A DNA stretch of 64,000 nucleotides, from the NCBI GenBank assembly GCA_905221605.1, contig CAJNDS010001369.1:637364-701363 (forward strand), read 5' to 3'. Both the position numbers and the translations under genes were made by a program. Positions 9,650-18,629 of this stretch are shown one piece after another; the first letter of the stretch is position 1, and each line of letters opens with the position of its first letter. The DNA is from Symbiodinium natans. Its lineage: Eukaryota > Sar > Dinophyceae > Suessiales > Symbiodiniaceae. Under the pieces are notes generated by a model. It made no database searches. It was given only the letters and a program-made list of their open reading frames with translations, and was not told the DNA's origin.

Positions 9650-10612
9650 ATGGCATTCTCTCCAGAGTCCCTACCTTTGGCCGGTCAGATGATACTCCAC
9701 AATGGTGCGGCCTACCTCCGCCTAGAGCCTGCAAGCCCGACTCCAGCAGCACCTGCTCCTCCGGCTGCGGCTCCAGAAGAACCAGTGGCAGCATGCGCCG
9801 TTCGACCGGTCCCAGACATGGATGTCGACAAGCCTCCCACGCACGCAGACATCCAGCGAAACATCGACAGTGGCGCCATCCTGGTCCACGCGAGTCGAGT
9901 GGCACAGACGGCAAGTGCGCATCGCAGCCTCGTCACCAACATCCAAAAGGCCCCGCACCTATCGGTTGGCATATCGAATGGAGAGTGGGGTGTTGAAGCA
10001 CAACGCAGGCTTTTCGAGCTTCTTCGCAAGGCAAAGCGTTCTCGTGGCCGAGTGCTCGCTATCGCTGACAAGGAAGAAGGCCATGACGATGACCAGGCCA
10101 GCATGAAGCTTCGCAAATCTAAGCGTTCTCACGCGCCAGTGCTCGCCATCACTGACAAGGAGAAAGGCCACGACAAGATTCTAGAGCCCATCGAGGACTT
10201 CCAGGACCAAGCCAATGACCCAGACCCTGTGGAGAACTTCGATGAGAGCGGGAAGCGCGAGCTCCCAAGCTCTTCCAAAGATGACAAAGACAAGTGCCCT
10301 GACGACATGGACAAGAGCAAGAGTACGAAGGCAGATGACAAAATGAGTCGCCGCGACCCCTCGAACAACTCATCATCCTCCTCTTCATCTGACTCATCCA
10401 CCTCCGAGAACCGGAAGAGCAACAAAAAACATAAGACAGAGATGGTTCCCCTTGAAGATTTCGAACGTGTCAGCGTGGCTTACGATGAAGCTATTGCAGA
10501 AAACAACGAGTTCCGGCAGGACATCTACGCGAAGGACCTCCGCATCAGTGAGCTCGAGGATGGGCTTTTAGCAGCTCAACAGCAGCTGGAAGCATATGAG
10601 CGTGAAGTTTGA
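9650..10612 (+). CDS. Element ORF1: acidic Ser-rich coiled-coil protein (320 aa)
   Basis: Intronless, 320 residues. The N-terminus is Pro/Ala-rich (about 27-50). The middle holds a duplicated motif of the type KAKRSRGRVLAIADKEEGHD / KSKRSHAPVLAITDKEKGHD (about 124-176), followed by an acidic Lys/Asp/Ser stretch and a poly-Ser tract (about 240-255). The last 50 residues form a probable coiled coil (ISELEDGLLAAQQQLEAYE). No enzyme motif is visible. As the first of three co-oriented ORFs, it may be a DNA-binding or scaffold partner of the helicase and transposase; that is inference. Family not recognised. Confidence 0.75.
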   Translation: MAFSPESLPLAGQMILHNGAAYLRLEPASPTPAAPAPPAAAPEEPVAACAVRPVPDMDVDKPPTHADIQRNIDSGAILVHASRVAQTASAHRSLVTNIQKAPHLSVGISNGEWGVEAQRRLFELLRKAKRSRGRVLAIADKEEGHDDDQASMKLRKSKRSHAPVLAITDKEKGHDKILEPIEDFQDQANDPDPVENFDESGKRELPSSSKDDKDKCPDDMDKSKSTKADDKMSRRDPSNNSSSSSSSDSSTSENRKSNKKHKTEMVPLEDFERVSVAYDEAIAENNEFRQDIYAKDLRISELEDGLLAAQQQLEAYEREV

Positions 10613-10901
10613 GCAATGACCGGAACACAGCTTCGATGCCGGACGGCATGAGCGACTTTGAAGCTAGACTATGAAAGACCGAGCAGGGCTACAGTGGCCA
10701 CGGCATTGGTGACAACAAAGTCGAAGCGACAGGGCTTGTTGCTTCCGTGTGCGAACATGTCATACATAAGATGAGAGGGCATCACTGATTGCAGCGCTTG
10801 CCACACGTCTACCTCACATGGCCCCCGGCTGAAGCCCGTAGCAAGACGTAGCATCTCTCGTGACTCCCGTGTTAGGCAGCGCCCCTCGCCTTGGCAAGGC
10901 C
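10613..10901 (+). other. Intergenic spacer between ORF1 and ORF2
   Basis: About 290 bases without a convincing gene on either strand. There is no telomere-like repeat, unlike almost all other spacers here. The ORF2 frame stays open a little upstream of its first ATG (from 10860). Confidence 0.5.
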
Positions 10902-12812
10902 ATGAGTAACTTGCTTGATGTGGCCATGGAGCAGTTCGGCGGCAAGGAGCATCAGTACGAGTCGCTCTCGCTTCCCCGGTGTGGCTTCGTGAACGCATCG
11001 ACATTGGAGCACCCCATCTCTGTCAAAGACTTCATCACTGATGTCTGTCGGCGTCCTGATGGGTTGAAGACTTGCACATTGGCCTTTGATGTGCACTGGA
11101 ACATCCCTGAGTTCGGCAATGTCGCCCGCCTAGGTGAAATCATTCAGTCCAACCGCTTGGACGAGCTACCGGACGCCATCCGCCTGAAGAAGCAACTTCC
11201 TCCGAACTCTAAGGTCGGGCTCATCGTACACAACTTGGAGGATGGGACCATGCACGTTCTGAAGATCATCTGCTTCTCAGAAAAAATCGCAATCCAACAA
11301 GCCATTCAACTTTGTGGAGGCGAGTGCCATGGGCCTGCCTTTAGGCCCGGTCCGTGGGCACTGAGGAAGGCCGTTCAATCCCTCATTGATCGCATTCCGG
11401 GCTACCATGTCAGTTGGGCTAGTGTATCTTCGAAGCCTGCTGGGCTGAAACGGTCGGAGTCATCACAGTGGAGCCCAGAAACTGCCGAACTCCTGGCGGG
11501 CGTGGCCTTCATTAACCAAAAAGCTCCTGAGTGTGACGCGGAAAACCAACAGTATGTGTGGATTCTCACCCAGATCAGGGCAGACTCAGGATCTCCCATA
11601 GCGGGTTGGCCAGAAACCAAGGTACGCATCATGGCGCAAAACAAAGCACGTGGACAGGCCGGTGCTACCTCGGCGAAGTTTTTCCCCTTCAGCACTCGCA
11701 GTCTGAAGCCATTCCTGGCGGACTTCTTAATACCCATCTTGTACCCGCTGCTCCTGAACTTCGGTGTGCTCACACTCGGGTGGCCGGGAGTCGGGAAGAC
11801 GCCGATGCTCATCGTGATGGGCCTTGCCTTAAGCCGCTACCACATTCTCACCAAGGGCATTGACGGTGTCAAGCCGGCATGGCGCCGAGCGAAATCCCTG
11901 GATATCTTCAGGCACCGTGTGGGCCTCGTCCATGAGGCGCTGATACTTGATGACCCGCAGGTCGACAATTTGCCCATGGCCGACATCAAGAGCTGGCTCA
12001 CGTCGGAGGAGGATCAGAACTGCACGGGGAGATACAATGACGTGAAAATGGTGCGCAACAACATGCGTGCCATAGCGTCAAACAACCTGGATGCAGACCG
12101 TGAACCGGAGGATGACGACAGTCGTCGCTGCATCACATCTGACGAGTTCTTCGAACTTGCGCGCAAGTTTTTTCAAGGCCACCAGAAGACCGATGTGCTG
12201 GCAACCTTGAAGCGTTCTGTGGTGCTGATCTTCGGAAAGCACGCACTGTATCTTCGTCTGCCGGACCAAGACCCCGAAGCCATCATCCACCGCATTAAAA
12301 CCGATGACATCCACTTGGATGCATTCCTTCCTCGCGACAAGCCCTACTACGCCAAATACAAGATTGGCTTGGAGGAGCTCCTGCCCACGTTTGCAGCGGA
12401 CATTGCTCTGGAACAAGAGCACCTCCAACAAAGTATGGCCAAGATGGTAGCTGTCAACCACCCGTCCGAGTACATCAAGACAGCCAACAAACTTATTGGG
12501 GATAAGGTGTCAGGCTTCGCACGCCTCCCCCAGGCATTCTGGGATCAGCCTGTCAGCTCAGAGTCAGATCATGAACCCGTCCAGCCGGTTATCCCCGGCA
12601 TTCCCTTGACCACGGCAACAGCAGCTGCCTCGGGCGCACGCAAGCGGCTAGGCACCTTCGTCTTCCCACCTCCAGCTCGTCGAGTGACGTCGAAGAGTAG
12701 TCCAGCGCCTTCATCTTCGTCGGCTGCGATCAATCCGGACCAGCAGGAGACGCTTGTTCAGGAGAATGATGAGGATCCTGAAGAGGAGGCTGCAAGGTTC
12801 CTCGACGCCTAA
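10902..12812 (+). CDS. Element ORF2: SF3-type helicase-like P-loop ATPase (636 aa)
   Basis: First ATG at 10902 (636 codons). The visible ATPase core is Walker A GWPGVGKT (residues 293-300), an acidic Walker B-like ALILDDP (346-352) and a motif C-like RAIASNN (389-395). That spacing and order match superfamily 3 helicases and related AAA+ Rep-type ATPases of small replicons and self-replicating transposons. The first 280 residues are not recognised and could hold a DNA-binding or nickase domain, but I see no HUH motif. The tail after about 570 is low-complexity Pro/Ser then acidic. Intronless and co-oriented with ORF1 and ORF3. Role inferred: unwinding or replication of the element. Confidence 0.65.
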   Translation: MSNLLDVAMEQFGGKEHQYESLSLPRCGFVNASTLEHPISVKDFITDVCRRPDGLKTCTLAFDVHWNIPEFGNVARLGEIIQSNRLDELPDAIRLKKQLPPNSKVGLIVHNLEDGTMHVLKIICFSEKIAIQQAIQLCGGECHGPAFRPGPWALRKAVQSLIDRIPGYHVSWASVSSKPAGLKRSESSQWSPETAELLAGVAFINQKAPECDAENQQYVWILTQIRADSGSPIAGWPETKVRIMAQNKARGQAGATSAKFFPFSTRSLKPFLADFLIPILYPLLLNFGVLTLGWPGVGKTPMLIVMGLALSRYHILTKGIDGVKPAWRRAKSLDIFRHRVGLVHEALILDDPQVDNLPMADIKSWLTSEEDQNCTGRYNDVKMVRNNMRAIASNNLDADREPEDDDSRRCITSDEFFELARKFFQGHQKTDVLATLKRSVVLIFGKHALYLRLPDQDPEAIIHRIKTDDIHLDAFLPRDKPYYAKYKIGLEELLPTFAADIALEQEHLQQSMAKMVAVNHPSEYIKTANKLIGDKVSGFARLPQAFWDQPVSSESDHEPVQPVIPGIPLTTATAAASGARKRLGTFVFPPPARRVTSKSSPAPSSSSAAINPDQQETLVQENDEDPEEEAARFLDA

Positions 12813-13070
12813 TTGTACAAGCGGGCCCTGGATAACCTCCTATGACTGAGAAGGATTGGAACGGTATAACGCGGAACCTTCGGGAAGGTCCGAAGGATGC
12901 GCGGCGTAAAACGGAAAAAAGGCAACGTTGTAGCGTCATGTGCTCCCCACCAACCCGTCTTTCGTGCGACAGCAGTAGTGGCCATCTGTCACGCCCCTGC
13001 TTCCTGGCTTGTAGGTACCGAGCGTCATTGATACTCTTCGCCCCGCCAATCTTTCAGTAGAACACGTCCC
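12813..13070 (+). other. Intergenic spacer between ORF2 and ORF3
   Basis: About 258 bases with no convincing gene, free of telomere-like repeats. ATG of ORF3 follows the sequence AACACGTCCC. Confidence 0.4.
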
Positions 13071-14303
13071 ATGGCTGGTCGCAAGGTCTTCAATCCCATC
13101 GTGGCCAAGCGTGGTAAGCAGCGCCTCCTCGGCAAGCGCCCTGCCGGTAAGAAGTCCGTGGATTACAAGTCCGTCAAGTATGTTCGTGCGAAGACTGCAG
13201 TTGATGGTCGCGGGGTCCGCAAGGATCAAGTCCGTTGCTGCCGCTCTCTTCCAACACTCTTGAATGCGTCCAATGATGAGATCGTTCGCCTGCTTATCAA
13301 GGACGGGATGCTACCAGATTGGTCGGGGAAGCAGTGTCCTAGATGCAACAAAGGCAAGCTGTCCAGCCTGATGAAGTCTCCCCGGGGCGGGCTGAAGTAC
13401 CGCTGCAGCCACAAGTCCTGTCACATCTATATGTCCGCACAGCACCTTCATCCATGGTTCACCGACGGCAACGGTACTGGGGCTACGTCTCTCCAAACAC
13501 AATCAGCGGTTCTCCTCCTCAAGCTGCAGAACATATCGAATGCGTCGGTCCACCAGCTCATGGATGTAAACCACAAAGTTCCGGAGGACGTGTACAACCG
13601 CTTGACGTACTCCCGCCAAGAGTACGTGATCGAAAAGCAGAAGAACATTCAGCTGGGCGGCAAGAAGACATGGGTTGACGTGGAGGGAGACGAGGCGAGC
13701 TTCGGGAAGGCCGATATGGCCAGGATTGATGACAACGTTGACCCGAGCAAGCCCGTGATGTGGGAACAGTGGTGCGGCTTAATTGAGCGCGGACGGCCAG
13801 ACACTTTGATCCTAGAGCGCCTCCAGCCCGCAACAACGGAGAAGCGATCTCCTGGGCCAGGACCCATTCGGAAGACAGAATGGCAGCCCATCGGCAAGAA
13901 GTACCTGGAAGGCCGCAACATCATCTTCCACACAGACTCTGCCCGTAGCTACAAGGCCCGTCTGAACAAGGTTGTGCATGACAACGTCGTGCACTGCAAA
14001 AAAAAGGTGAAGGTGAACGGGAAGTGGACGTGGCAAATGCCCAAGTATGTCAAGGTTACGACCCACACATTGCCGGGCACAAACAAAACAGTGAAGACGA
14101 AGGCTGGAACGCAAATCGTCGACCGTGCCTGGCGGTACATCAAGGATCGCTTGTCCCTCAATCAGAGCACACGCCCGGGATCCAGACTGATTCGAGCACA
14201 GATCCAGGGAGCTCAGTTTCAGTACTGGCACAAGAACGAGGATCCATGGAAAGTCGCCTGCAAGCTCAGCCACTTCGTCATGCAGAAGATCATGGGCGTG
14301 TGA
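13071..14303 (+). CDS. Element ORF3: IS1595/ISXO2-like DDE transposase (410 aa)
   Basis: A basic N-terminus (KRGKQRLLGKRPAGKK, about 13-28) resembles a nuclear localisation signal. A zinc ribbon follows, with C89, C92, C112 and C117 (CPRC ... RCSHKSC). The catalytic core shows WVDVEGDEASFGK (201-213), matching the VEIDE motif of ISXO2-like transposases with D207 as first acid. HTDSARSY supplies D289, and VDRAWRYIKDRL (350-361) supplies D351 where the family normally has Glu before a conserved Trp. Intronless. The call rests on the order and spacing of these motifs; the third residue makes it a probable DDD variant. The reading frame is intact, so the copy may be active or recent. Confidence 0.7.
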   Translation: MAGRKVFNPIVAKRGKQRLLGKRPAGKKSVDYKSVKYVRAKTAVDGRGVRKDQVRCCRSLPTLLNASNDEIVRLLIKDGMLPDWSGKQCPRCNKGKLSSLMKSPRGGLKYRCSHKSCHIYMSAQHLHPWFTDGNGTGATSLQTQSAVLLLKLQNISNASVHQLMDVNHKVPEDVYNRLTYSRQEYVIEKQKNIQLGGKKTWVDVEGDEASFGKADMARIDDNVDPSKPVMWEQWCGLIERGRPDTLILERLQPATTEKRSPGPGPIRKTEWQPIGKKYLEGRNIIFHTDSARSYKARLNKVVHDNVVHCKKKVKVNGKWTWQMPKYVKVTTHTLPGTNKTVKTKAGTQIVDRAWRYIKDRLSLNQSTRPGSRLIRAQIQGAQFQYWHKNEDPWKVACKLSHFVMQKIMGV

Positions 14304-14473
14304 CGGGCAACAGGGCAAATTTACTGCGAATGCAACTGCATTCCAACTCATCTGTGTCTATAGGCGCGGGGAAGCGCCCGTGTGTTAGATCTGGCACACG
14401 CTGCGAACGACAACTCCATGGCAAAGTGCTCATAATCCTTCTGTGAGTTTCGCAGGCTTCTATAGCCTACCAA
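14304..14473 (+). terminator. 3' flank of ORF3 with small hairpins
   Basis: Contains the perfect hairpin GAATGCA-AC-TGCATTC (about 14328-14343) and GGCGC-GGGGAA-GCGCC (about 14363-14378). A role as transcript end or transposon end is possible but unproven. Confidence 0.3.
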
Positions 14474-14545
14474 GGTGGGTTCTGGGGGGGGGGGGGGGGT
14501 AGCATATAAATATATATATATATATATGTATGTATATTAAGAGCG
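14474..14545. repeat. Right edge: GGTGGGTTCTGGGG, poly-G, (TA)n
   Basis: Reverse complement of the left edge order: (TA)n, poly-C, AGAACCCACC. It may be the right terminal inverted repeat of the candidate element. Confidence 0.5.
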
Positions 14546-14569
14546 TGAGCCCGACAGCCCTCAGAGGGT

Positions 14570-14705
14570 CTATATGTTTCCTTCTACTTGGAGGATCAGG
14601 GCACTTCGAAACTCAATATCTAACTGTAAGGCCCCCAATCTTCTTATAAGTAGACTGAATAGTTGGAGGTTATGAGTACCCATGAACCTCCAAGTAGGAG
14701 CAAGT
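14570..14705. repeat. Foldback remnant, CCATGAACCTCC family
   Basis: CTACTTGGAGGATCAGG on the left and ACCCATGAACCTCCAAGTAG on the right are inverted, with ACTGTAAGGCCC-like inner sequence. Related to 1579-1797 and 54.54-54.69 kb, but without a telomeric array. Confidence 0.5.
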
Positions 14706-14775
14706 CCTAGTATCCCCTGGGCTTTAGCATGTTGGCTTCCCATGTCCTTCTCCTTGACTAGGCTCCCTTACCGAG

Positions 14776-14865
14776 ACCCTAAGCCGCAACCCCTAACCCC
14801 TAACCCCTAACCCCTAACCCCTAAACCCTAAATCCTAAACCCTAAACCCTAAACCCTAAACCCGA
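14776..14865. repeat. CCCCTAA/CCCTAAA array
   Basis: Five octamer-like CCCCTAAC units grade into CCCTAAA units. Non-coding. Confidence 0.85.
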
Positions 14866-14959
14866 GCTCGAGGCTGGCCGGCGGAAAGCCGGAAAGACGA
14901 CCATGCACGCCGCAAGCCCCGGATCGCTGCTGGTTGCCGAAGAAGCGGAAGAAGCCCAA

Positions 14960-15110
14960 CACGGGGCTTACTAGATTTTGCTTAAGAACCCCTCCCCAAA
15001 AAACAAAAGAATCTATATGTATGTATATATATATATGAAATACAGTCCGTGTAAGGGCAACATAGTATATTTTTCTTGTTTTTCGGGGTTCTTAAGCACG
15101 TAGTAGTTCA
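14960..15110. repeat. Foldback element, GCTTAAGAACCCC family, copy 1
   Basis: TTGCTTAAGAACCCCT and CGGGGTTCTTAAGCAC form inverted ends about 95 bp apart, with a TA-rich middle. Related copies lie at 15.36-15.46 kb and 40.92-41.00 kb. Confidence 0.6.
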
Positions 15111-15349
15111 GGGTTTGCCGAGATGGGCTATTGGGCCTTATCATCCCCCCATCGTCAGCCTTTTTAAGGAGTTGTAGGGTATCATAGACGACCCTAGTAG
15201 GGTTTTGTTTCTAGGGTTTAGGGCCAGGGTTAACGGTTTTGGATTTCGCCTTGAAACCGGGTTGCTGTTGAGGAAGGGAAGTCTATGTATGACAAGTTGC
15301 TTATCTCCCCTTTTGGTAGGCATGAGAGGTTCTTGCCTGGGAGCCCTTT

Positions 15350-15462
15350 TTTGCTGCTTTTTGCTTAAGCATCCTAAACGAATTGAAGATAATAATCCCG
15401 ATATTGCCCTTGTAATGGAGGAATATTTACATTTTTTCGAGGTTCTTAAGCAATTGGTAGTT
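15350..15462. repeat. Foldback element, GCTTAAGAACCCC family, copy 2
   Basis: TTGCTTAAGCATCCT at the left and GAGGTTCTTAAGCAAT at the right are inverted. The inner TTTTTCGAGGTTCTTAAGCA resembles copy 1. Confidence 0.5.
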
Positions 15463-15673
15463 TGAGGGTTTCATGGGCCAACCCAGACGTGAAGCGTACC
15501 AGAATATGGATTGCATCGCAGATCCTTTGTGGGGCGTCCTTACCTTGAAACCGTATTCCCTTCTTCCCTTTTTGCGATGGGAGGGTTGCCCTAAACCCTA
15601 AACCCTAAACCCTAAACCCTAAACCCTAAACCCTAAACCCAAAACCCAAAACCCTAAACCTAAACCCTGAAGT

Positions 15674-16042
15674 ATGGGGGATCCGATCACGTTCATTTTG
15701 TCCATGACGCGGACGATCTCCTCCGGAAAGTCGAGGCAAAGAGTCCAGCGTCGAGTTGTCTTTCTGCTCGATGCTCCCACAAGCCAGAAAAGTGTTACAA
15801 ACAATTACATCGACCTGGTGGCCAAGATCGTGAACAAGGCCAGCTTGGCAAAGGCGTCTGTGGGGATCATTTGTGCGCAACGAGCCGACCTGCTCTCGAG
15901 CAGCTTGGCGCGGGCAAACGCAAGCTTGAAGGGTATGCAGAGCTACATCGTGCAGCTAACAGGCGGAGAGACACAGGTGTCAACCAAGCGGCCTGGCCTC
16001 CCTAGGCGCACGCTGTTGTTTCTCTTTCTGTTTTCGCTTTAG
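15674..16042 (+). CDS. Possible exon(s) of unidentified gene B
   Basis: An open segment of about 122 codons directly after a CCCTAAA array ending CTGAAG. The best part reads NNYIDLVAKIVNKASLAKAS then VGIICAQRADLLSSSLARAN. The first third is open in several frames, including YGGSDHVHFVHDADDLL in another, so an unseen splice or frame change is possible. The last residues run into pyrimidine-rich DNA ending CGCTTTAG that looks like an intron end. No family recognised. Confidence 0.35.
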   Translation: MGDPITFILSMTRTISSGKSRQRVQRRVVFLLDAPTSQKSVTNNYIDLVAKIVNKASLAKASVGIICAQRADLLSSSLARANASLKGMQSYIVQLTGGETQVSTKRPGLPRRTLLFLFLFSL

Positions 16043-16542
16043 GCTTTTCAGATCAGGGCGGGGAGGAATCCTCTGAGAGGTGTAGGGCTCTTAGGGCCTT
16101 TGTTGACGAAAAGGTTGTAGGATTTAGGGTTTAGGGTGTACAGAGGTTGAAGCCCTACTACCTCAATTTTTTGGGGGTTTTCCGCCGCGCAGAACAACCG
16201 CTGTTTTTTCCTAAGGCGGCGGCGAGGAAAATCCAGCGATTTTTTGAGCCCACTCAAGCCTCGAGCTTCCCAAGCTCCTAAAGCCCTACTAATATTTTCA
16301 ACAGCCCCCTAAACCCTAAACCCTAAACCCTAAACCCTAAACCCTAAACCCTAAACCCTAAACCCTAAACCCTACACCCTAAACCTTTCTAAACAATGGG
16401 GAGAAATCATATGTTGTCCCCATGGTTTGTAGCGTTTTAGGACAGCCCGAAAACCTAAACCCAGACCCTATAAACCCTAAATTGAACCCTAAACCCTACA
16501 ACCTAACCCTAAACCCTATAACTTAAACCCCAGCCCCCTAAG

Positions 16543-16632
16543 AACTCTTGGGCGGGGCCTCGCCTAGATGGGAGTGAGGTCCTCACGCGGCCGGCGGGGA
16601 CGTCCAAGTATCGCGATGAGGCGACGCCTGTT
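16543..16632 (+). CDS. Internal exon of unidentified gene B
   Basis: After CCCTAAG; reads NSWAGPRLDGSEVLTRPAGT then SKYRDEATPV. It is exactly 30 codons and ends at a GTT|gtgggg donor that runs into TTTAGGG repeats. Function unknown. Confidence 0.5.
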
Positions 16633-16648
16633 GTGGGGAAGGGTTTAC

Positions 16649-16760
16649 TGTAGGGTTTAGGGTTTAGGGTTTAGGGGTTAGGGGTTAGGGGTTTAGGGGT
16701 TTAGGGGTTTAGGGGTTTAGGGGTTTAGGGGTTTAGGGGTTTAGGGTTTAGGGTTTAGGG
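16649..16760. repeat. TTTAGGGG (8-mer) array
   Basis: Nine or so TTTAGGGG octamers flanked by TTTAGGG heptamers. A second octamer array lies at 16940-17045. The variant is locally homogenised. Confidence 0.9.
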
Positions 16761-17085
16761 TTTAGGGCTAAAGGTTTAGGGCCTAGAGTTACACCCCCCC
16801 CCCCCCACACACAATTTGCTTCTAGGAACGGGCTTAGGTGGCCTAATTGGCCCTTATGCTGAGCTGGAGCGCCTTTCAGGATAGTTGGGGGATCTCTTCT
16901 TATATGCATTAGCATTTAGGATTTGGGGTTTAGGGTTTCGGGGTTTAGGGGTTTAGGATTTAGGGGTTTAGGGGTTTAGGGGTTTAGGGGTTTAGGGGTT
17001 TAGGGGTTTAGGGGTTTAGGGGTTTAGGGGTTTAGGGGTTTGGGGGTTTGGGGGTTTGGGGGTTTAGGGTGTTCAGCATCGTGGT

Positions 17086-17195
17086 CATCGCTAGCAGACC
17101 AGCCTCACCCTTGCTTGAAGGTCGAGGCCCGTCAAAGTAACATACGGGTCGCAATAGCTGCGAAGAGCATTCCCTTAGGCTCCCTGTATACATCT
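17086..17195 (+). CDS. Possible exon of unidentified gene B
   Basis: An open frame after a TTTAGGG tract reading ASWSSLADQPHPCLKVEARQ then SNIRVAIAAKSIPLGSL. It lies between G-strand and C-strand tracts, the opposite of the usual exon flank order, which lowers confidence. Confidence 0.25.
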
Positions 17196-17299
17196 ACTAC
17201 AACAACCCCCCCAAAACCCTATTCTAATCCCTAATCCCTAAACCCTAAACCCTAAACCCTAAACCTTAAACCCGTTATTCAGGCCCCTATTTTACCCAG

Positions 17300-17359
17300 C
17301 CGAAGCGGCTGTGACCAGAAGACAGCAGTTGCGGGCAGGGTGTGATGAAGCTTTTGAAG
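17300..17359 (+). CDS. Internal exon of unidentified gene B
   Basis: TTTTACCCAG acceptor and GAAG|gcgcgg GC donor border EAAVTRRQQLRAGCDEAFE. Soluble helical composition; unidentified. Confidence 0.35.
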
Positions 17360-17789
17360 GCGCGGCTTAGCAGGATTTTAAGTCCCTAAACCCTAAATCC
17401 TAAATCCTAAACCCTAAACCCTAAACCCTAAACCCTAAACCCTAAACCCTAAACCCTAAACCCTAACAGGGTGCTAGCTAGAACCCTCACATGGACCTGC
17501 AAAATCATCCTTGGGTGTAGCAAGTCTAGTTCCGCCGCAGGTGTAGATACTGTTGGAAATTTCAGCTGCTGATGTAGAAATTAGCTCGGAGGAAGACAGC
17601 TCTCATTGCAGCCTTTCTTCTTACAAGGGTCCTCAATCCCCTCCCCCCCCCCCCCCCCCCCCCGCGCCCACTCAAAAAAACAATATGCCCTCTTCATCTA
17701 TAGCGGCATATTCTATTGGGAGTATTTGTTTTTTACGGGCTGGTATTTATTACGAGGGGGAAGGGGATTCTTGCAGTCCTTGAGCCATC

Positions 17790-18443
17790 ATGTCTGCAAC
17801 CCCGCAGGCTCCTGCGGTGTTTATTGCGCAGGCATGGGCGGCGCCGCCCAGCTACGAGAAGCGCGTGCGCTTTCTTTCAAGGGCCTTCTCCTCCTTCGGG
17901 CCGGCGCGAGAGGCGGCCGCCGATCTGCTCTTTAAGCTGGTGCAGTCCGCCGTGGATCCTGAAGATTTCAGGCGTGAAGATATGTGGAAGTATGGGCCAG
18001 CGAAGTATGAGTCCTTGTGGGAGGCTTGTGGGGAGGAGGGTGAGGGAGGGGTCCAGTGGGCCTTGGAGGACGGTGGCCCCGATGTGCCGGCCTTTGCGCA
18101 GGTGCTCAAGTTCACCCTGGGCGAGAGGGCCTCGAAGCCTGAAGTGGTATGTAGCATCCCGAAGGAAGATGAGGACGACGTGGGCCGGGGCGAGGCAGAA
18201 GAAGAGGAGATGCCAAGAGAGTGTGACCCGGAATGCCACGATCGAGTTTCAGCGGAAGAAGTTGCCAGCGCCTCAAGGTGGTCCGCGAAGCGCCCGCGAG
18301 AGGATTCGGAGTGGACGTTTCTCGTCGTCTCCAGAGCCATCGCGCCAGTATATGACATGACTGTTCGTGCCTGCCGTGCTGTTAGTGTCAGTGCGGAAGA
18401 GGCGTCCTCCCTGGCTGAGGACATGCTCCTTGCCTGGGTCTAG
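17790..18443 (+). CDS. Single-exon hypothetical protein, 217 aa
   Basis: ATG at 17790 and TAG stop; 217 residues with no intron. The N-terminal half is helical (YEKRVRFLSRAFSSFGPARE ... AADLLFKLVQSAVD). A strongly acidic stretch follows near 143-165 (KEDEDDVGRGEAEEEE), then a short basic KRPRE that could be a nuclear signal. No known domain is recognised. GC-rich overlapping frames on both strands are also open; this frame was chosen for its composition and ATG. It could be a retrocopy, since most genes here have many introns. Confidence 0.5.
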   Translation: MSATPQAPAVFIAQAWAAPPSYEKRVRFLSRAFSSFGPAREAAADLLFKLVQSAVDPEDFRREDMWKYGPAKYESLWEACGEEGEGGVQWALEDGGPDVPAFAQVLKFTLGERASKPEVVCSIPKEDEDDVGRGEAEEEEMPRECDPECHDRVSAEEVASASRWSAKRPREDSEWTFLVVSRAIAPVYDMTVRACRAVSVSAEEASSLAEDMLLAWV

Positions 18444-18629
18444 GGGGGTATATTGAATAGTGGGCTTGGCTGTCTTGTGCCTGCTCTTAGGACGCCAACT
18501 TCCTGCGTTTTTTAGACTAACTATCTGAGAACGTCAACTTTCTGATGTTTTTTTTACAAACTCATTATCTGTAGTAGGGGGAGGTTAAAGAATTTTGATT
18601 TTTCGGAGGGGGTTACAAGGCCTGCTAAG

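Larger units (their letters stand above)
7919..14545 (+). mobile_element. Candidate three-ORF DNA transposon with helicase and ISXO2-like transposase
   Basis: Three intronless + strand ORFs, a very unusual gene structure for this window, sit in a telomere-repeat-poor block. Both outer edges carry a (TA)n tract, a poly-C (left) or poly-G (right) run and the 14-mer CCCCAGAACCCACC in inverted orientation. Inside the left edge are a 0.6-kb inverted repeat and about five iteron-like repeats. The combination of a DDE transposase with an SF3-type helicase suggests a transposon that encodes its own replication helper. The ends are uncertain: part of the 14-mer also occurs in short hairpins at 7.26 and 7.87 kb. 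The safe core is 8.05-14.45 kb. Confidence 0.5.

Noticed and set aside
572-12356. An 18-base match AAGCCCTACTACGCCAAA between 572-589 and ORF2 at 12339-12356
   Set aside because: Short, isolated, no flanking similarity; best treated as chance or shared codon preference.
9712-14351. Many minus-strand and shifted + strand frames over the three-ORF element
   Set aside because: Shadows of GC-rich coding DNA; only the three called frames contain recognisable motifs or plausible domain order.
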